A stretch of DNA of 60,000 nucleotides from Bolinopsis microptera. Its lineage: Eukaryota > Ctenophora > Tentaculata > Lobata > Bolinopsidae. Both the position numbers and the translations under genes were made by a program. The notes beneath the pieces are model-generated. The model worked only from the letters and a program-made list of their open reading frames with translations. It was not told the origin of the DNA and made no database searches. Every line of letters starts with the position of its first letter. Positions within the stretch are counted from its first letter, which is position 1. Positions 44,571 through 56,361 of the stretch are shown one piece after another. The stretch covers positions 6,569,246 through 6,629,245 of the forward strand of contig NC_087081.1 in NCBI RefSeq assembly GCF_026151205.1. The letters are read 5' to 3'.

Positions 44571-45387
44571 ACCAGTCTCTCTCTATGACAGAGCTAAACA
44601 GGTGTTTGTTACAGAGTCCAGGTCCTCACCAGTCACTATCTGACGGGGTTAATGATCAACAATTTATAAAGAGTTTAATTTTGTTAACTGTAAAATGTTG
44701 CCTAAAGAAGGATGAGGTTATACCAATATTACACGTTTAGTGTATTGGGTTAGTCCTTCAACAATTTGGGTGATAAATAAAGATATTTATTGTTTAGGCT
44801 ACTTGCAACTGGACTCGAGATCTATGCAGTTAAATGGACACCATTCATATAGTTATAATCATAACGTTATAATATTGTACGCGGTCAATGATTCAGCTTA
44901 TGATCCTTGTCAGTTGTGATCAATGATCAGGGTTGAAAACTCTGCGAAGTTATTATAGTCGATGTAGTTAAAGGCGAAAAATTGAAATCAAGCTTTATAC
45001 TTTTACAGATCAAACAAATATGATCACAGCATTTAGCATTACCAATTAAAATTTTTGATTACCAGTTCGATGAATTTAGCGCAAGTCCAAAGTATCTTTG
45101 ACATTTGAAGGAAAGCGGATACACCGCCGATAACTAGACTATGGTTTTAAAAGACGATCGAATAACCAAAAAAAAATTTTACGGAATATAAACCTTTTAA
45201 CCAATATCTCTACAAAAATAGAATAAAAACCCACAGATTATCAAAAAATTACTTACTACGGTCTGGCCGATCTGGGTGGTCCTTCGAGTTATCCGATTAG
45301 CTGGACTGGAGGAGCTCATATTTGAGTGCATTTGGTTCGTCGACTGGTAACCCGACTAAATGGGTTATTACTCACACAGTGACCTAG

Positions 45388-45480
45388 CACGTGGTTGTTG
45401 TCAAGGTGACACGTGGTTATTTTCAAGGTGACACGTGGTTAAAGTTTAAACAAGTGACACGTTGTTCAAGATGACACGTG
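45388..45480. repeat. 22-bp minisatellite with CACGTG boxes
   Basis: TCAAGGTGACACGTGGTT recurs with about 22-bp spacing. CACGTG (E-box) is at 45388, 45410, 45432 and 45475, with a mutated CACGTT at 45456. A regulatory role is possible but unproven. Confidence 0.75.
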
Positions 45481-46430
45481 GTTGTTAACAGTCCGTTAAA
45501 AACCAGTCCGTTAAGAGCTGAGCGCTCGTCTGAACTTCAAAATAACTCTAAGTAATCTTAAACAGACCGTGCGACGAAAGTTGACAAGCGGTCAATCGAC
45601 ATACTGAGTAGAAACGAGAAATGATGCGCTAGAAATATAAAAGCTCGATTGCCTGGACACACTTGACGACGTAATGAGAGGACGCTGAATAGAATGGAGA
45701 CCTGCGATGAGAGGTGATGGTGAAGATGGGGTGAAGGTATGGTAAGTGATGCTGCTCACTCCACTTTTCATGGTGAAGAGGAGGTGAGGGTGTTCGGAAT
45801 GCAGCGCTGGAATGTGGTGAAGGTCGTTAAAGTGCTGAAGTTTTGATCGGTGAGGTGCAGTTCCGGGGTGGTGAGGTGCAGTTCCGGGGTGGTGAAAATG
45901 TTGGTTAGCAGGTGGTGACTTTTATAGTGAAACATCAGGTATTGTGAGCATATTCAGTGATATGAAACCAGTTCCTTTCAACACTAATCGCAAGTAAAGC
46001 TGTGAAAATAAAAGTTGAGCAAATGTTGCCTTACAATTTCGGAGTGCAATGCAGACAAATGAAATTAAGTAGCTGTCTCCGCGAATTGGATTATCATTCG
46101 ATTTTTATCTGTTTTAATCGTATTTAGCTACACAATTAAACAGGCGATTCACAATAACGATCATTGACAGCCTTTCATAGTCCCGTACAGATTAACAAAA
46201 GTATCACATTACAGAGCCACAAGTTTAACAAAAAAATTTTACAAGTGTACTTGAGCCTGATCGGGAACACTCGAAAACACTCTGAAACTCCTTCAGTCAG
46301 ACAACTCTAAGAGTCTAAGTACACCTCTGGTAACTTAGTAAGTTGAGTTATCTTATAACTTTACGACAATGTTGGATGAAAGTCTACCAGGAGCTATCAA
46401 CACAAGGTGCAGCTAACAGTGCGGCCGTGG
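45481..46430. other. No supported gene
   Basis: GTGAGGTGCAGTTCCGGGGTG is repeated twice at 45846-45891. A 58-codon minus-strand ATG frame near 45590-45765 (MKSGVSSITYHTFTPSSP) has no supporting evidence. Confidence 0.35.
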
Positions 46431-46656
46431 TTAACGTTGGGCACTCCCAATGCACTGTACAACCACCGTCAAAGGAAATTTACAAGCACTTCTGAGATAA
46501 TTTAGTGTACCAAATGGTAATTTTGTCAAAGTATCTATTCGTCTGGTTTCGTCCTGTTTCAGGGCAGTGGTAAATGCTTTGCATTGACACCAAAGTGTTA
46601 CAAGAATGTTTTCAAGCTGTATTGGTGGAGCAAAAGTTTGTTCATTTTCAAACTGG
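46431..46656 (-). CDS. Possible terminal coding exon, unknown protein
   Basis: A convincing 3' splice site on the minus strand (TTTATTCTTTCCGTATTTG then CCCACCAATAG) is followed by an open frame of 74 codons in one phase: QFENEQTFAPPIQLENILVT, LWCQCKAFTTAL, KQDETRRIDTLTKLPFGTL, NYLRSACKFPLTVVVQCIG, ending at a TAA at 46431-46433. Composition is protein-like, with four Cys. I do not recognise the family, and no upstream exon was found. The unspliced frame extends 20 codons further and begins with an ATG, so a chance open frame remains possible. Confidence 0.33.
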
Positions 46657-47094
46657 CTATTGGTGGGCAAATACGGAAAGAATAAACAAGTTAGCAAGCA
46701 CTGGAAATGGATATTTTGCATCGGTGCTGTCTTACTCTGCGATCAATCCTGATTCCTGCTTATGAAAAGAATTCTACTGTTTCTTTGAATCTGTTGCTGC
46801 TACTGATGATGGCTATAATATCATTTTCCATTGATGTCAGAAAATAATCACCGCTGAGTTATGACCGATGTTACAAATGAAACAATTCGCACGCGCACCT
46901 GCAATGCATATATTGGTGGCGTAGAACTAATATATGCAATTGAAATGGGTCTATTGGCAATGGTACTCCGTATAAAATGATCCGTTCAGTGGTTCTATCT
47001 TCATCACAGAGTGCACTAGCCAGAAATTTTATTGTTAACACAAAATTCGCCACTTATGACATGATCGACATGGGATGATGATTAATCACTCTAC
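46657..47094. other. No gene seen
   Basis: No motif, repeat or splice-supported frame recognised. Confidence 0.35.
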
Positions 47095-47380
47095 ACTCGA
47101 CTGTCACGTGACTTTTTTAACACGTTCTCTAAGTGGCCCTGAATGACTATTCGAAACTCTAACCTCTGATCTGAGCCCAACCCTAACCCTTACCCAATCC
47201 TTAACAAAAGCATATGCTGAAACCCTAACCTTAACGTGAAATTATACCAACTTCCTTATATGGTCATATCACGTGATCGATACAGTTTTTCGCCAATATC
47301 TTGCCCCGGGAGCATTTCAAGTAATTCGGAATCAGCGTCTGAAAATACATCGATTCATGTTGGTTTCAACTGTCAGAAGA
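47095..47380 (-). repeat. Dispersed repeat with degenerate telomere-like words (inverted copy)
   Basis: On the minus strand it reads GCTGATTCCGAATTAC, ATGCTCCCGGGG, GCGAAAAACTG, GATCACGTGA and then TTAGGGTT-type words (47175-47235), the same order as 13445-13960. There the telomere-like words are amplified into a 54-bp array; here they are not. Confidence 0.65.
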
Positions 47381-48202
47381 TCTTTTTTTTAATCTCGAAG
47401 ATCGACTGTAGAGTGATTTATAGCACGCTCGGACGGCATGTCCACGACCTAATGAAAAACTTGTGTTTAGTCCAACTGACACAAAATATCTAATACGTAT
47501 GGATCCTTAAAAATACGTCCCTAACTCTAAAAAAGCTTCCTAATCGATAAATTCTATATCAAATAAGCTGCAAGGCATAAAACATTTTTATGAAACTGTT
47601 TCAGGCAATTTGTAACTTGGATAACATGAAAAAATGTGTCAGAATTTGCTATATTGTTGAAAAACGCGTCAGAAGCTGTTAAGCGAATAACAATTTCTCC
47701 GCAACGGAAAAGTTGGGGGAAATTTCTCGCCCGTTATACTTGTTAATTTTTTTTGATGGAAGTACGAGGTATTCTAAATATATTGAATATACTAAATATT
47801 TTAAATTGTACTAACTCAACGTCCACACCTTAATTGTTTTAATACGGTTGTCATACAACACCATCCACGGTAACGATGCTATTGACGAAATACAGGACTC
47901 GAACGATCTTGAGGGTCGACATTGTGTATAGATACTTATTAGTTACAGCTCCTTCGATCCGTTGCTGTTGAGCACTTTCGTTTGTATTTCTCGACTCAAT
48001 AATTCACTCTCGAATATGGATCACGATTCTACCAGCTTCACAGAACTCAGTAAAGAATGTTCCTCTGACACTACAATTTACACGCAGTAAACAAATTTTA
48101 AACCTATTTTCTTTGCCCGAAACTTTCCAGACAATTTATGCAGCTAGTGTTCATCTTAGTCCAACCATTTTACACAGTTAACGAGAGTCTGTGGGGCTGC
48201 AC
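47381..48202. other. No gene seen
   Basis: AT-rich, no supported feature. Confidence 0.4.
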
Positions 48203-48217
48203 TAAAGTCCCTAAATA

Positions 48218-49195
48218 CAGGGTGAGTTGAAAATAGTGTGTGGAAAGTAAATGGCTCTAATTTTTTTGACAAATGAAATTTCCACTTAGTTTTTGCATAT
48301 TTAGGTAATGAAAATATATACTTTTTATAATAATACAATTAAAATACTTAATAATTAATAATTTGCTCAACCCATCGTCCTTTATTAGCTAGGACATATT
48401 GATAACGTGTAAGACAATTGTCTATGGCCGACTTGACTGTATTATGGGGACAGGGGGGGTCTTCATGGAAATTTTCTCAAAATCGACTTTTTAGTTAGTT
48501 GTTTCTGATAGAGGGGAGTAATATCTATCAGATGCTTTTGATGCCGTGGAAAAATATCGTTCCTAGCCGAAATTATTGCCGGTCAAAGGTCAGCGTGTGT
48601 ATGGTAATTGTATTGCGCGAGCGATTTTTGATCGCATGCCCTGAAAATCGAGTCTAAAAATCTATTTTCTCCTACATTTTTTGAGCAATCACCCTGAAAC
48701 TTTCAGTATATGTTCTGAGGATCATTTAGAAGAGATGAGCCAGACAGAATTTTGAGATAGGCCTTTAAAAAATTTTTATTCGATTTTGAAAATCTTGGAC
48801 CTCGTTTTTTGATGATTTTTTGAGGTCCACGATTTTCAAAATCGAATAAAATTTTTTAAAAGGCCTATCTCAAAATTTTGTCTCGCTCATCTCTTTTAAA
48901 TGATCCCTAGAACATATCCTGAAAGTTTCAGGGTGATTGCTTAAAAAATGTAGGAGAATATAGATTTTTAGACTCGATTTTCAGGGCACACGATTTGAGA
49001 ACCCCATTAGGACGAATTTAAGATTTTTTGGAAAACTGCCAAAAATCAACCAAATTATGAGTTAGAATCAAATGAGAGGCAAGAATGAAATATGTAAAGT
49101 TTATGAACTGATAGCAATTCACCTTTCAAAATTTGCTCCTTCATAAAAAAAATTATCGATTTTTACTTTCCACACACTATTTTCAACTCACCCTG
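48218..49195. mobile_element. mariner-like non-autonomous element with inner palindrome
   Basis: The ends CAGGGTGAGTTGAAAATAG and the exact complement (33-bp identity or more) are flanked by TA at 48216-48217 and 49196-49197. CAGGGTG next to TA is typical of mariner-type elements. Inside, 48633-48805 and 48820-48994 form a near-perfect palindrome of about 170-bp arms. No transposase frame. It has inserted into the edge of the CCCTAAAGT array. Confidence 0.85.
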
Positions 49196-49197
49196 TA

Positions 49198-49350
49198 GTC
49201 CCTAAAGTCTCTAAAGTCCCTAAAGTCCCTAAAGCCCCTAAAGTCCCTAAAGTCCCTATAGTCCCTAAAGCCCCTAAAGTCCCTAAAGCCCCTAAAGTCC
49301 CTAAAGTCTCTAAAGTCCCTAAAGTCTCTAAAGTCTCTAAAGTCCCTAAA
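49198..49350. repeat. 9-bp tandem array (CTAAAGTCC)
   Basis: About 17 copies with CCC/CTC/GCC variants. One and a half copies lie left of the mariner-like element (48201-48215), so the element split the array. Confidence 0.95.
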
Positions 49351-50590
49351 TGACAGTTCTTAAAGTCATAAACCCCTTACATATCACTGGGCTGGATCAC
49401 CACCACCACCCTGTAACTCTGTAACAGAACTGAAAAGTGAAAACCCTTTCCTCCTAAGACCACGTTTTCACCTTAATCCGAGTCATTTAATTTTATAAAT
49501 GCCGATAAATGACAGTTTTGGCTCAATCTTTTCACTAAAAGACTGGAATTAATTCCATTAAACTCACTCCAAATGCTGAATCCACGATTTGTTGTTGCAT
49601 CCAGTGGTAAAACTGGATGGGTGCCACTGAATTGCATGCTAATCCACATGAAATAGTAAGTTCATTAGTTCATGTATAATTGCTGGAGCTGCTCTGGTTT
49701 GGATTTTTCTTTTGAACCCAAGAATTGGACATACACCGATAATTTAGTTATTAAGTCCCACCTAGTAGTTACTGACAGCAGTCAAATAAGTGCCCCGAAC
49801 AACCGTTGCAAATTAAGTAAATATTCTCGCCAATCAACTCTCTCCTGAAAATGTTATTGAGTGCTATCTGCAAGCTGAACTTGTTAATGGAGCTGAGGTG
49901 TGCATTCCCCGATGAAACTCTAGCACTGTGGCATATCTACAAAAACAGTTATCGGTTTAAGTGGTATTAGATATTCTACTTTGTAAAATAACATTGACTC
50001 AAAAATAATAAATTACGGACTCTATATAACGTTTATTAGGTTTTTTAGTAATTTAGCAGTTAGGTTGTTGATGAACTGCAAGAAAATGCGACAAACCCTC
50101 ATTTTGATGCACTGTCCTTGAACTCCTTAATTTAAACTTGTAAAAATATGAAATATAGTGGTTACTGAATGTTTGGATAAAATAGGGTGCAAATAGTTTC
50201 CAGACAAAGATCCATAAATGTTAGTTCGTTGACTGGTGTTGCAATCAGATTTCGTAAGATTTAATGGTTTATAATTATATGTTTAAAGGGTTCTGTTCCA
50301 TTCTGCGGCGAGAATATAAAGTTTAAATTCTTAAGGTGACCAATTTGATCAGTAATCATCATTTATCATAGGTTGTTGATTTGATTATTCAACAAATCTC
50401 ATCAATATGTATCAATATTTATCAGTATTTATCAATATTTATCAACCGAAGGCATCCAAACGTCCAACAATGTCGCCAGGTGTTATTGATAAAGTGTGTT
50501 TCATTCCGATGAGCTGAATTACTGACGATAAAGAAACGTAAATTTAGTTGAGCATGTCACACCATAACACGCTCGAATGACAGCAATGTC
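49351..50590. other. No gene seen
   Basis: The only regular structure is a 12-bp TATCAATATTTA run at 50404-50442. Confidence 0.4.
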
Positions 50591-50785
50591 AAATAAAGAA
50601 ATAACAACATTTAAGAAACTCACCGATTCATACAGTCCTGGCACCAATGTCAAACACATTATTTAATAAATTCACCGACTCATAGTCATACTGACCAAAT
50701 TTGACAGAATCACAAACCATGGATTGTTTAAAATCCGTTATAGGGTGCCGTCTAATTTATAGAAACACTCCGACTAAACGTGAAC
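50591..50785. repeat. Dispersed direct repeat, first copy
   Basis: The block from about 50697 (ACAAACCATGG, AAAATCCGTTATAGGGTGCC, ACACTCCGACTAAA) recurs at 51799-51882 in the same orientation. The preceding CAATGTCAAA...CACCGAYTCATA words at 50591-50690 form a local twofold repeat. Confidence 0.75.
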
Positions 50786-50990
50786 ACTTAATTAGTTGGG
50801 AGGGCTATATCACATAATCATCCTAACTTAATCTCTCGTCATTACCACCTAGTAAGTAGTTTGCCGGATTACACGACCTTTTGTGATTACCACCTTGTAT
50901 GTGAAAATCCTGTGCGGATCTTCGCCTCATCTAAGTGCAATATTAGGTAGCAAATCATGTAATCATATAAACTGTGTGGAATGTATCCGT

Positions 50991-51127
50991 GCTGTGATCC
51001 TACACCACGTGGTATGACGTCACACCACGTGCTGTGATCCTACACCACGTGGTATGACGTCACACCACGTGCTGTGATCCTACACCACGTGGTATGACGT
51101 CACACCACGTGGTGTGATGCTACACCA
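50991..51127. repeat. 40-bp tandem array of CACGTG and TGACGTCA boxes
   Basis: Three units of 40 bp. CACGTG occurs six times at exact 20-bp intervals (51006, 51026, 51046, 51066, 51086, 51106). TGACGTCA occurs three times at 40-bp intervals (51015, 51055, 51095). These are the core binding words of bHLH (Myc/USF-like) and CREB/ATF factors. The regular phasing places the boxes on one face of the helix. It could be an enhancer or only a minisatellite. Confidence 0.9.
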
Positions 51128-51798
51128 TATTATGATTTCACAACATTTCGTATAATCGTCCAAAACATTATGTAATTTTGGGGTGACTCATAAGTCATGA
51201 TCCATACGATTCACTGTATGAATGTCACAACTCTTTTAGCTTGTTTCCTAAAACACGAGTTATCATGGTTTCCAGATCCTTTCAACAGATACCTAAGTAA
51301 CAATGCCTGATCTATATTTTATCTCGTTCCAAACACGAGCACATGTTGCTATAAGTAATTATCACCGAAGTAAACGTATTCCAAGAGTGGGCAAACAATC
51401 TGCCCTGAAATAATTATTTACGGATTTAAAGTTGCGATGAAGCGCGATTTATTAATCACACGCAGAGGATGGATTAGAACGTGATAAAACTATAATTTGT
51501 ACCTGCACTTACCGAATCTAGACCAAAACTTCGTGGCAAAGAGTTCTCACGGTGACGAGAAACATTCATTTTGGCGATGATAAGAGATGTAAGCGAGATA
51601 CTATCAGCGACTTGATTGATATAACAAGAGACTGTTGCTGGGTTTGGAGATTAATAAAGTTATCAAGGTTGCTTTAAAGTAGTGATGTATGTCTGAGAGT
51701 GGGATCACTGTATAGCTAGATTGTTTACAGATTCTGATTGCCAATCTATTAAGCTTCAAAGCAGTAATTTTTTATTTGTTAGCGATCACAAAGAGTCT
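51128..51798. other. No gene seen
   Basis: No supported feature. Confidence 0.4.
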
Positions 51799-51882
51799 AA
51801 ATTTTGACAGAATTACAAACCATAGCTTGTTTAAAATCCGTTATAGGGTGCCGTCTAATTTATAAAAACACTCCGACTAAAG
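51799..51882. repeat. Dispersed direct repeat, second copy
   Basis: Partner of the block at 50697-50785, about 90% alike by eye. Confidence 0.75.
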
Positions 51883-52029
51883 AGTCCTTTTAATATATGA
51901 GGGTTTCGCTGAAACTGAAGGTGGTCTCGAAAACTAGACTAGACATATAGCATGACGGTGCGGACCCACTGTCAGCAGTGTGTTGAATGTGAGGCTATCG
52001 AGTATCAACCAATAATTGATTACTAATCC

Positions 52030-52253
52030 TAGTAACTGTAGTGACTAGTAACTATACCAAAGTGTCTAAATTTTTCATTATTTATCAAGTTATTACTAAT
52101 AACTTGATAAATACTAATAAATAAATATTATAATATAAATACTAATACTAAAGTGTCTAAAATTTTCATTATTTATCAAGTTATTACTAATAACTTGATA
52201 AATAATGAAAAATTTAGACACTTTGGTATAGTTACTTGTCACTACAGTTAGTA
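52030..52253. repeat. Nested palindrome
   Basis: The 65-bp arms (outer words AGTAACTGTAGTGACTAGTA and its near-complement) enclose a second, smaller ATTTATCAAGTTATTA/TAATAACTTGATAAAT palindrome that occurs twice. MITE-like fold-back. Confidence 0.85.
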
Positions 52254-55092
52254 TTATTAGCTGAACAATCTTGCTCGACCGGTTACAGTTTTAGAGTTAC
52301 AGTTGTGGATTACATCCACATTGTCAAATATTTTCAGTTTTGAATGGTTATACTTATACCACCTGATCGAAATTCTTCCGAACGATTATTACCATCCCTA
52401 TCGAGAGTTCTGTGGAATTATTTTGTTTCATGCATGAACTATCTGTTCAACATAATTCAAAACCTCTTAGTGATCTTACCTCCGTTATATGAAATAGAAG
52501 ACCAACTTTTGCATTCAAATTTCAATGAGAAAAAAAGTTTTTCAACGGGAAAATTTTAAAAAATGATTGCCGATGACAAGTGAAACGCATGAATTACAAA
52601 AGAAAAGAGCTTGTTTAATGCGGCCTGCATTTCTGAGAGGCAGATATAGGAAGATAGGACCTGTGAAATGTCAACACTAGTGAAGTGAAGTATCCACATG
52701 TCCACAAGTCAACATGTGTCAACTTTAGTAAACATTTAGAGTCTGGAAGAATTGCAAATAAATGTCATGTGCTTAATTTTGGTAAGGATAGAACATTCGG
52801 TGACTAAGGGTATTTTTGGCAGACGATTTTGACACAAAGTTGTTTAGCCGCTTAATTTTGGATGTTTGAACAAGCAAAATTTTGAATTTTAAAAACCAAG
52901 GTTCGTTTTAAAAAACGGATACTTCAATTGAGTTGACAAAACTATGCCGACCATTAAAATGCAAAATTTCCCCATGTGAATTCCATGCTGCAAATCCAAA
53001 TTCCCTCTTGTAATCTTTTGTTGAATACACGGGCACGGGTTTTAATTTTAAAATTTCGTTATTGCAGCTGCGTCAAGTTATACTTAATAAATTACTACTT
53101 TAGAACATTTACTATGATAGACTCTTTGTGAATTATCGCACAAATAAACCTAAGGCATTTAAAACGTTTTCCAAAGCAAGAACCGGAAGATCAAGACAAC
53201 TAAACCCAAAAGTCACTTAACCAACACCTTGTCACCAAGACGTACTGATACCCGGCGAACACTTTCCTTTTATTGATACTTCTTGAGTTCTACGCAATTA
53301 CATCACTATAACAGGCTTCCCAATCAGTCGATCACCCTACTCTACCAGAGGTCTGGCTGAAGTTAAATACTGGAGATTGTTTAACTGGTATAAGAGGTTG
53401 GTGAGGGGTAGGCGTTATCCGGTTAACAGGTGAGAACACTGCCAGATATTGGTGTTTAAATCCGGGAGAGCGTGGTTGGTGGTTCCATTGTAGGTTTCCC
53501 AATTTGGGCTCATGGTAGTTGATACGAAACGTTATAGTGTTAAGAACTGTTACTGTGTTTATGCAAAACTTAGTTGATAAGTTTAAACTTGAGTAGAGGA
53601 GACACAAGGGAAGTAGGGGAGACGGTTGATATGTAGTAGGGGAGACGATTATTTGTATTGAGCAATTACTTGAGTCTCTACCAGTAATTCTATCCAGTGC
53701 CGAATCACGGGGTAGAACACAACACAGGGAGGTAATTGAACTGGGAAACTGGTTATAACTGATCAGGGATCATATTACCAGAATGACAGGCTGATAGCGC
53801 CATCCAGTAAGGATCAACATATTTCAGAGAAAGGAAATAAACAAACTCTCACCAAGTTAATCCGAGTCTTCTCATCCAGTTCCAGGGAAGTATCAGACAC
53901 CATGCCTGAACCCACCTCAGACAACTAGCAGCTACAAGGGGGCAGGGAAGTATCAGACACCATGCCTGAACCCACCCCAGACAACTAGCAGCTACAAGGA
54001 GACAATTAACAAGGAGAGAAAAACTGCAATGTTTAAGGAGATAGACTGGCCATTAATCATGTTCAACTAGGTATAGACTAGCCAGTAATCATGGCACAAC
54101 AGTTTTTAAGTAGGTCGTCTAAAAGCGCGGGGGCTTTACTAGAAACTTAACTAGACATAGGCTACATGGGGCAATCAAAGAGTTGTGTTCAACAAGGTGC
54201 AGGTACGTTAATCATAGAAAAACAGTGTCCAGCGCGAGGTAGACTTGAACTGGAGGGGGTTCTGATTAGACATTCATTTTTTTAAACCTCCCTGAGCTCT
54301 GCACTGAAAACGGGGCTGTAAATACCGGCTACTAACTGACTATAACCTACTGACTACATACTGGCTATTAACTACCAACTATAACTAACTGACTTTTTGT
54401 TGTCGCGTACCAAACACGATCGAGCTTTTTTACAAGCTTCTTTATTGATCTGACATCCTGGGAAATGAAGTTTAATATAACGGTGGGCAGATATAAAATA
54501 CCATGACATCACATCCTGAGAAAGGAAAAGGGCGGTTTTTCTTAAAGTTCCTGCTTGACGGCATGGAGCAAAGTATAAAGGGGCGACTTGCAAAGTCAAT
54601 TTTGTTGAGTCTTGACTTGGAGAGTCCATGTCGTTGACACCTTGTTGCCACACAATACTTGAATATATTGCCCTTTGAGCACCGCTATTTTGTTAAGTAT
54701 GAAACCAGATTTTTACCACAAAAAGGACGAAAAGAGCCGGTTCTTGTTTAACTAAGACTGTTGTAAAGTAAAATAAAGAAGGAAGTTTTCACGCAATATA
54801 TTGAGCTTTGACAACATAATTTATTAGGTACATAATTATGCTCCCTCCATTCGTTAGTCAAGACTTATAGACCGTACATCAATAGGTGATCGCTGATCAC
54901 CGAAATTTTTCATTCATTCATGATATTATGTGTATATATTAGCAACTCATTACTGCATTAAGACAATCATGCCAAAAGTTATCGAGCAATTTCATTTTTG
55001 GTCATGACTCTCAATTGTGTACGTATGAGTCTTTCAAGTTATCTCTTTTCTTCATTTAGAACAGAAGGGTCCAATAAGTCTACACATCGGGT
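52254..55092. other. No gene seen
   Basis: Frames at 52344-52559, 53332-53607 and 54372-54653 lack motifs and splice support. Repetitive CTAACTGACTATAAC-like words occur at 54325-54395. Confidence 0.4.
53883..54000. repeat. 60-bp tandem duplication
   Basis: Two copies with an exact 60-bp period (CAGGGAAGTATCAGACACCA start), differing at a few bases. Confidence 0.95.
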
Positions 55093-55146
55093 TTGGCTAA
55101 TTAACATCTCAAACATTTTTTATGGTAGAAGATGTTAATTAGCCAA
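55093..55146. repeat. 17-bp perfect hairpin
   Basis: TTGGCTAATTAACATCT and its exact complement with a 20-base loop, ending 20 bp before a LINE tail. Confidence 0.85.
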
Positions 55147-55165
55147 GTATAATAGAGGTAAAAAA

Positions 55166-55312
55166 TTGTGGAATGCAATGTCTTACCATCTGAATTGCAT
55201 CGGTAACCGGGTGCATTTCAAATCGCAGTTCACCCAGTTCATGCTATCTCTTCCCGATACACCGCCTATCAGGGGCTATACTACTCAGAACTCAAACTCG
55301 CTGCTTTGTTGA
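55166..55312 (+). pseudogene. CR1-like LINE C-terminal tail
   Basis: Forty-eight codons read LWNAMSYHLNCIGNRVHFKS, QFTQFMLSLPDTPPIRGYTT, QNSNSLLC and then TGA. It matches the minus-strand remnant near 27.8 kb (FKDKLTKLV, PPIRGYTPQNTNSLL), so the two are the same LINE family. The downstream sequence ends in GTAGGTAAGTAGGTAGG (about 55399-55415), a likely 3' simple-repeat tail. The 5' truncation lies just after the hairpin at 55146. Confidence 0.8.
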
Positions 55313-55424
55313 AGGAATGACAGAGAGATCTCCTCTCTGTGAGGTGGTCACACAATGTGATGGCCCTGATAAAGCTTAACGGATCTCAACATAGGTGACG
55401 TAGGTAAGTAGGTAGGCAACCCTG

Positions 55425-56361
55425 TAACCTTAACACCGTTTCTATACTTGAAATTTGAATTTGTATACTTTCTAAAGGCAAAAGCTGACAGTAGAAGTCA
55501 AACGCTTTTTAACATGTACAGCAATCGTATGCATACAATACGGTAAATTGAGTAAAGCGAATCATAAACTTATTTCACTATATCTGCGATTTTAGTTCAA
55601 TAATCTAACGAACGAGATCTTACTTTAGGTATTTTAGCCAAAAGGCAAGGGCCGCCATTGTGCATCACGGAAATTGCAGTCTATAAGCTTATAAGAGAGT
55701 TGGTGCAGATAGCAGTGTAGCCTGCCGTTGGGGGATTATCAGGAACCTTGTCGAGGGACAATCCGAGAGCTGACTTGGATAGATCGGCGAACGAAATTGA
55801 CAGTTTTAAAATTCAAAAGATCAAACGGGATGGTGAAATAATATTAATTTCTGCAGACCATCTGATTGGAAAACGAAGAAATTCAAGTGTTGAAATAGCT
55901 GCACAGCAACTCGAATTACGTAACTGAGTATGAGTAATCAATTCAATGTGTGAATTAGAATACTAATCTAACTTAATATTTCTACTGTTCATTATGTGAG
56001 ATTTATTAATTTGTTGTGACGGGCCCATGTAATTGTGGGCACTTCACGTGATGTCCATATAAGGTGATTGCGGGCACTGTTCAGCTTTTTATCAGACAAC
56101 AGTTTATTCGATTAACATTTTATACGTTATAATTGCTGTACTTTGTAAAGTATGAAAAGTATTTATTACAAAATTACCTAAGCGATGAGACATGATATGC
56201 TTGTGATGTAGCCATGGCCGTCGGCCGCCAAAACCAGCTTACAAATTTCTGGATTTCCCATTATAGCACTCCATTACATATTAATACTGACATATTCATT
56301 TTATAAATGTGGTACATTTGTAGTGTTGTAATTCGTTCAAAACATATAATTCAGGTACGTC
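55425..56361. other. No gene seen
   Basis: No supported feature. Confidence 0.4.

Larger units (their letters stand above)
41089..45387. other. No gene seen; several hairpins
   Basis: Contains inverted repeats at about 42332-42395 (GTCCCTTCACG and complement), 43505-43546 and 44504-44570. Short direct repeats occur near 44115-44200 (CAGTTACCAGGCAACTA) and 44300-44340 (GGAAGGTACTGATGAC). No frame with a motif or strong splice context. Confidence 0.45.

Noticed and set aside
48633-48994. Possible microRNA precursor or host inverted gene duplication
   Set aside because: It lies within a TA-bordered mariner-like element and has no coding content; transposon structure explains it better.
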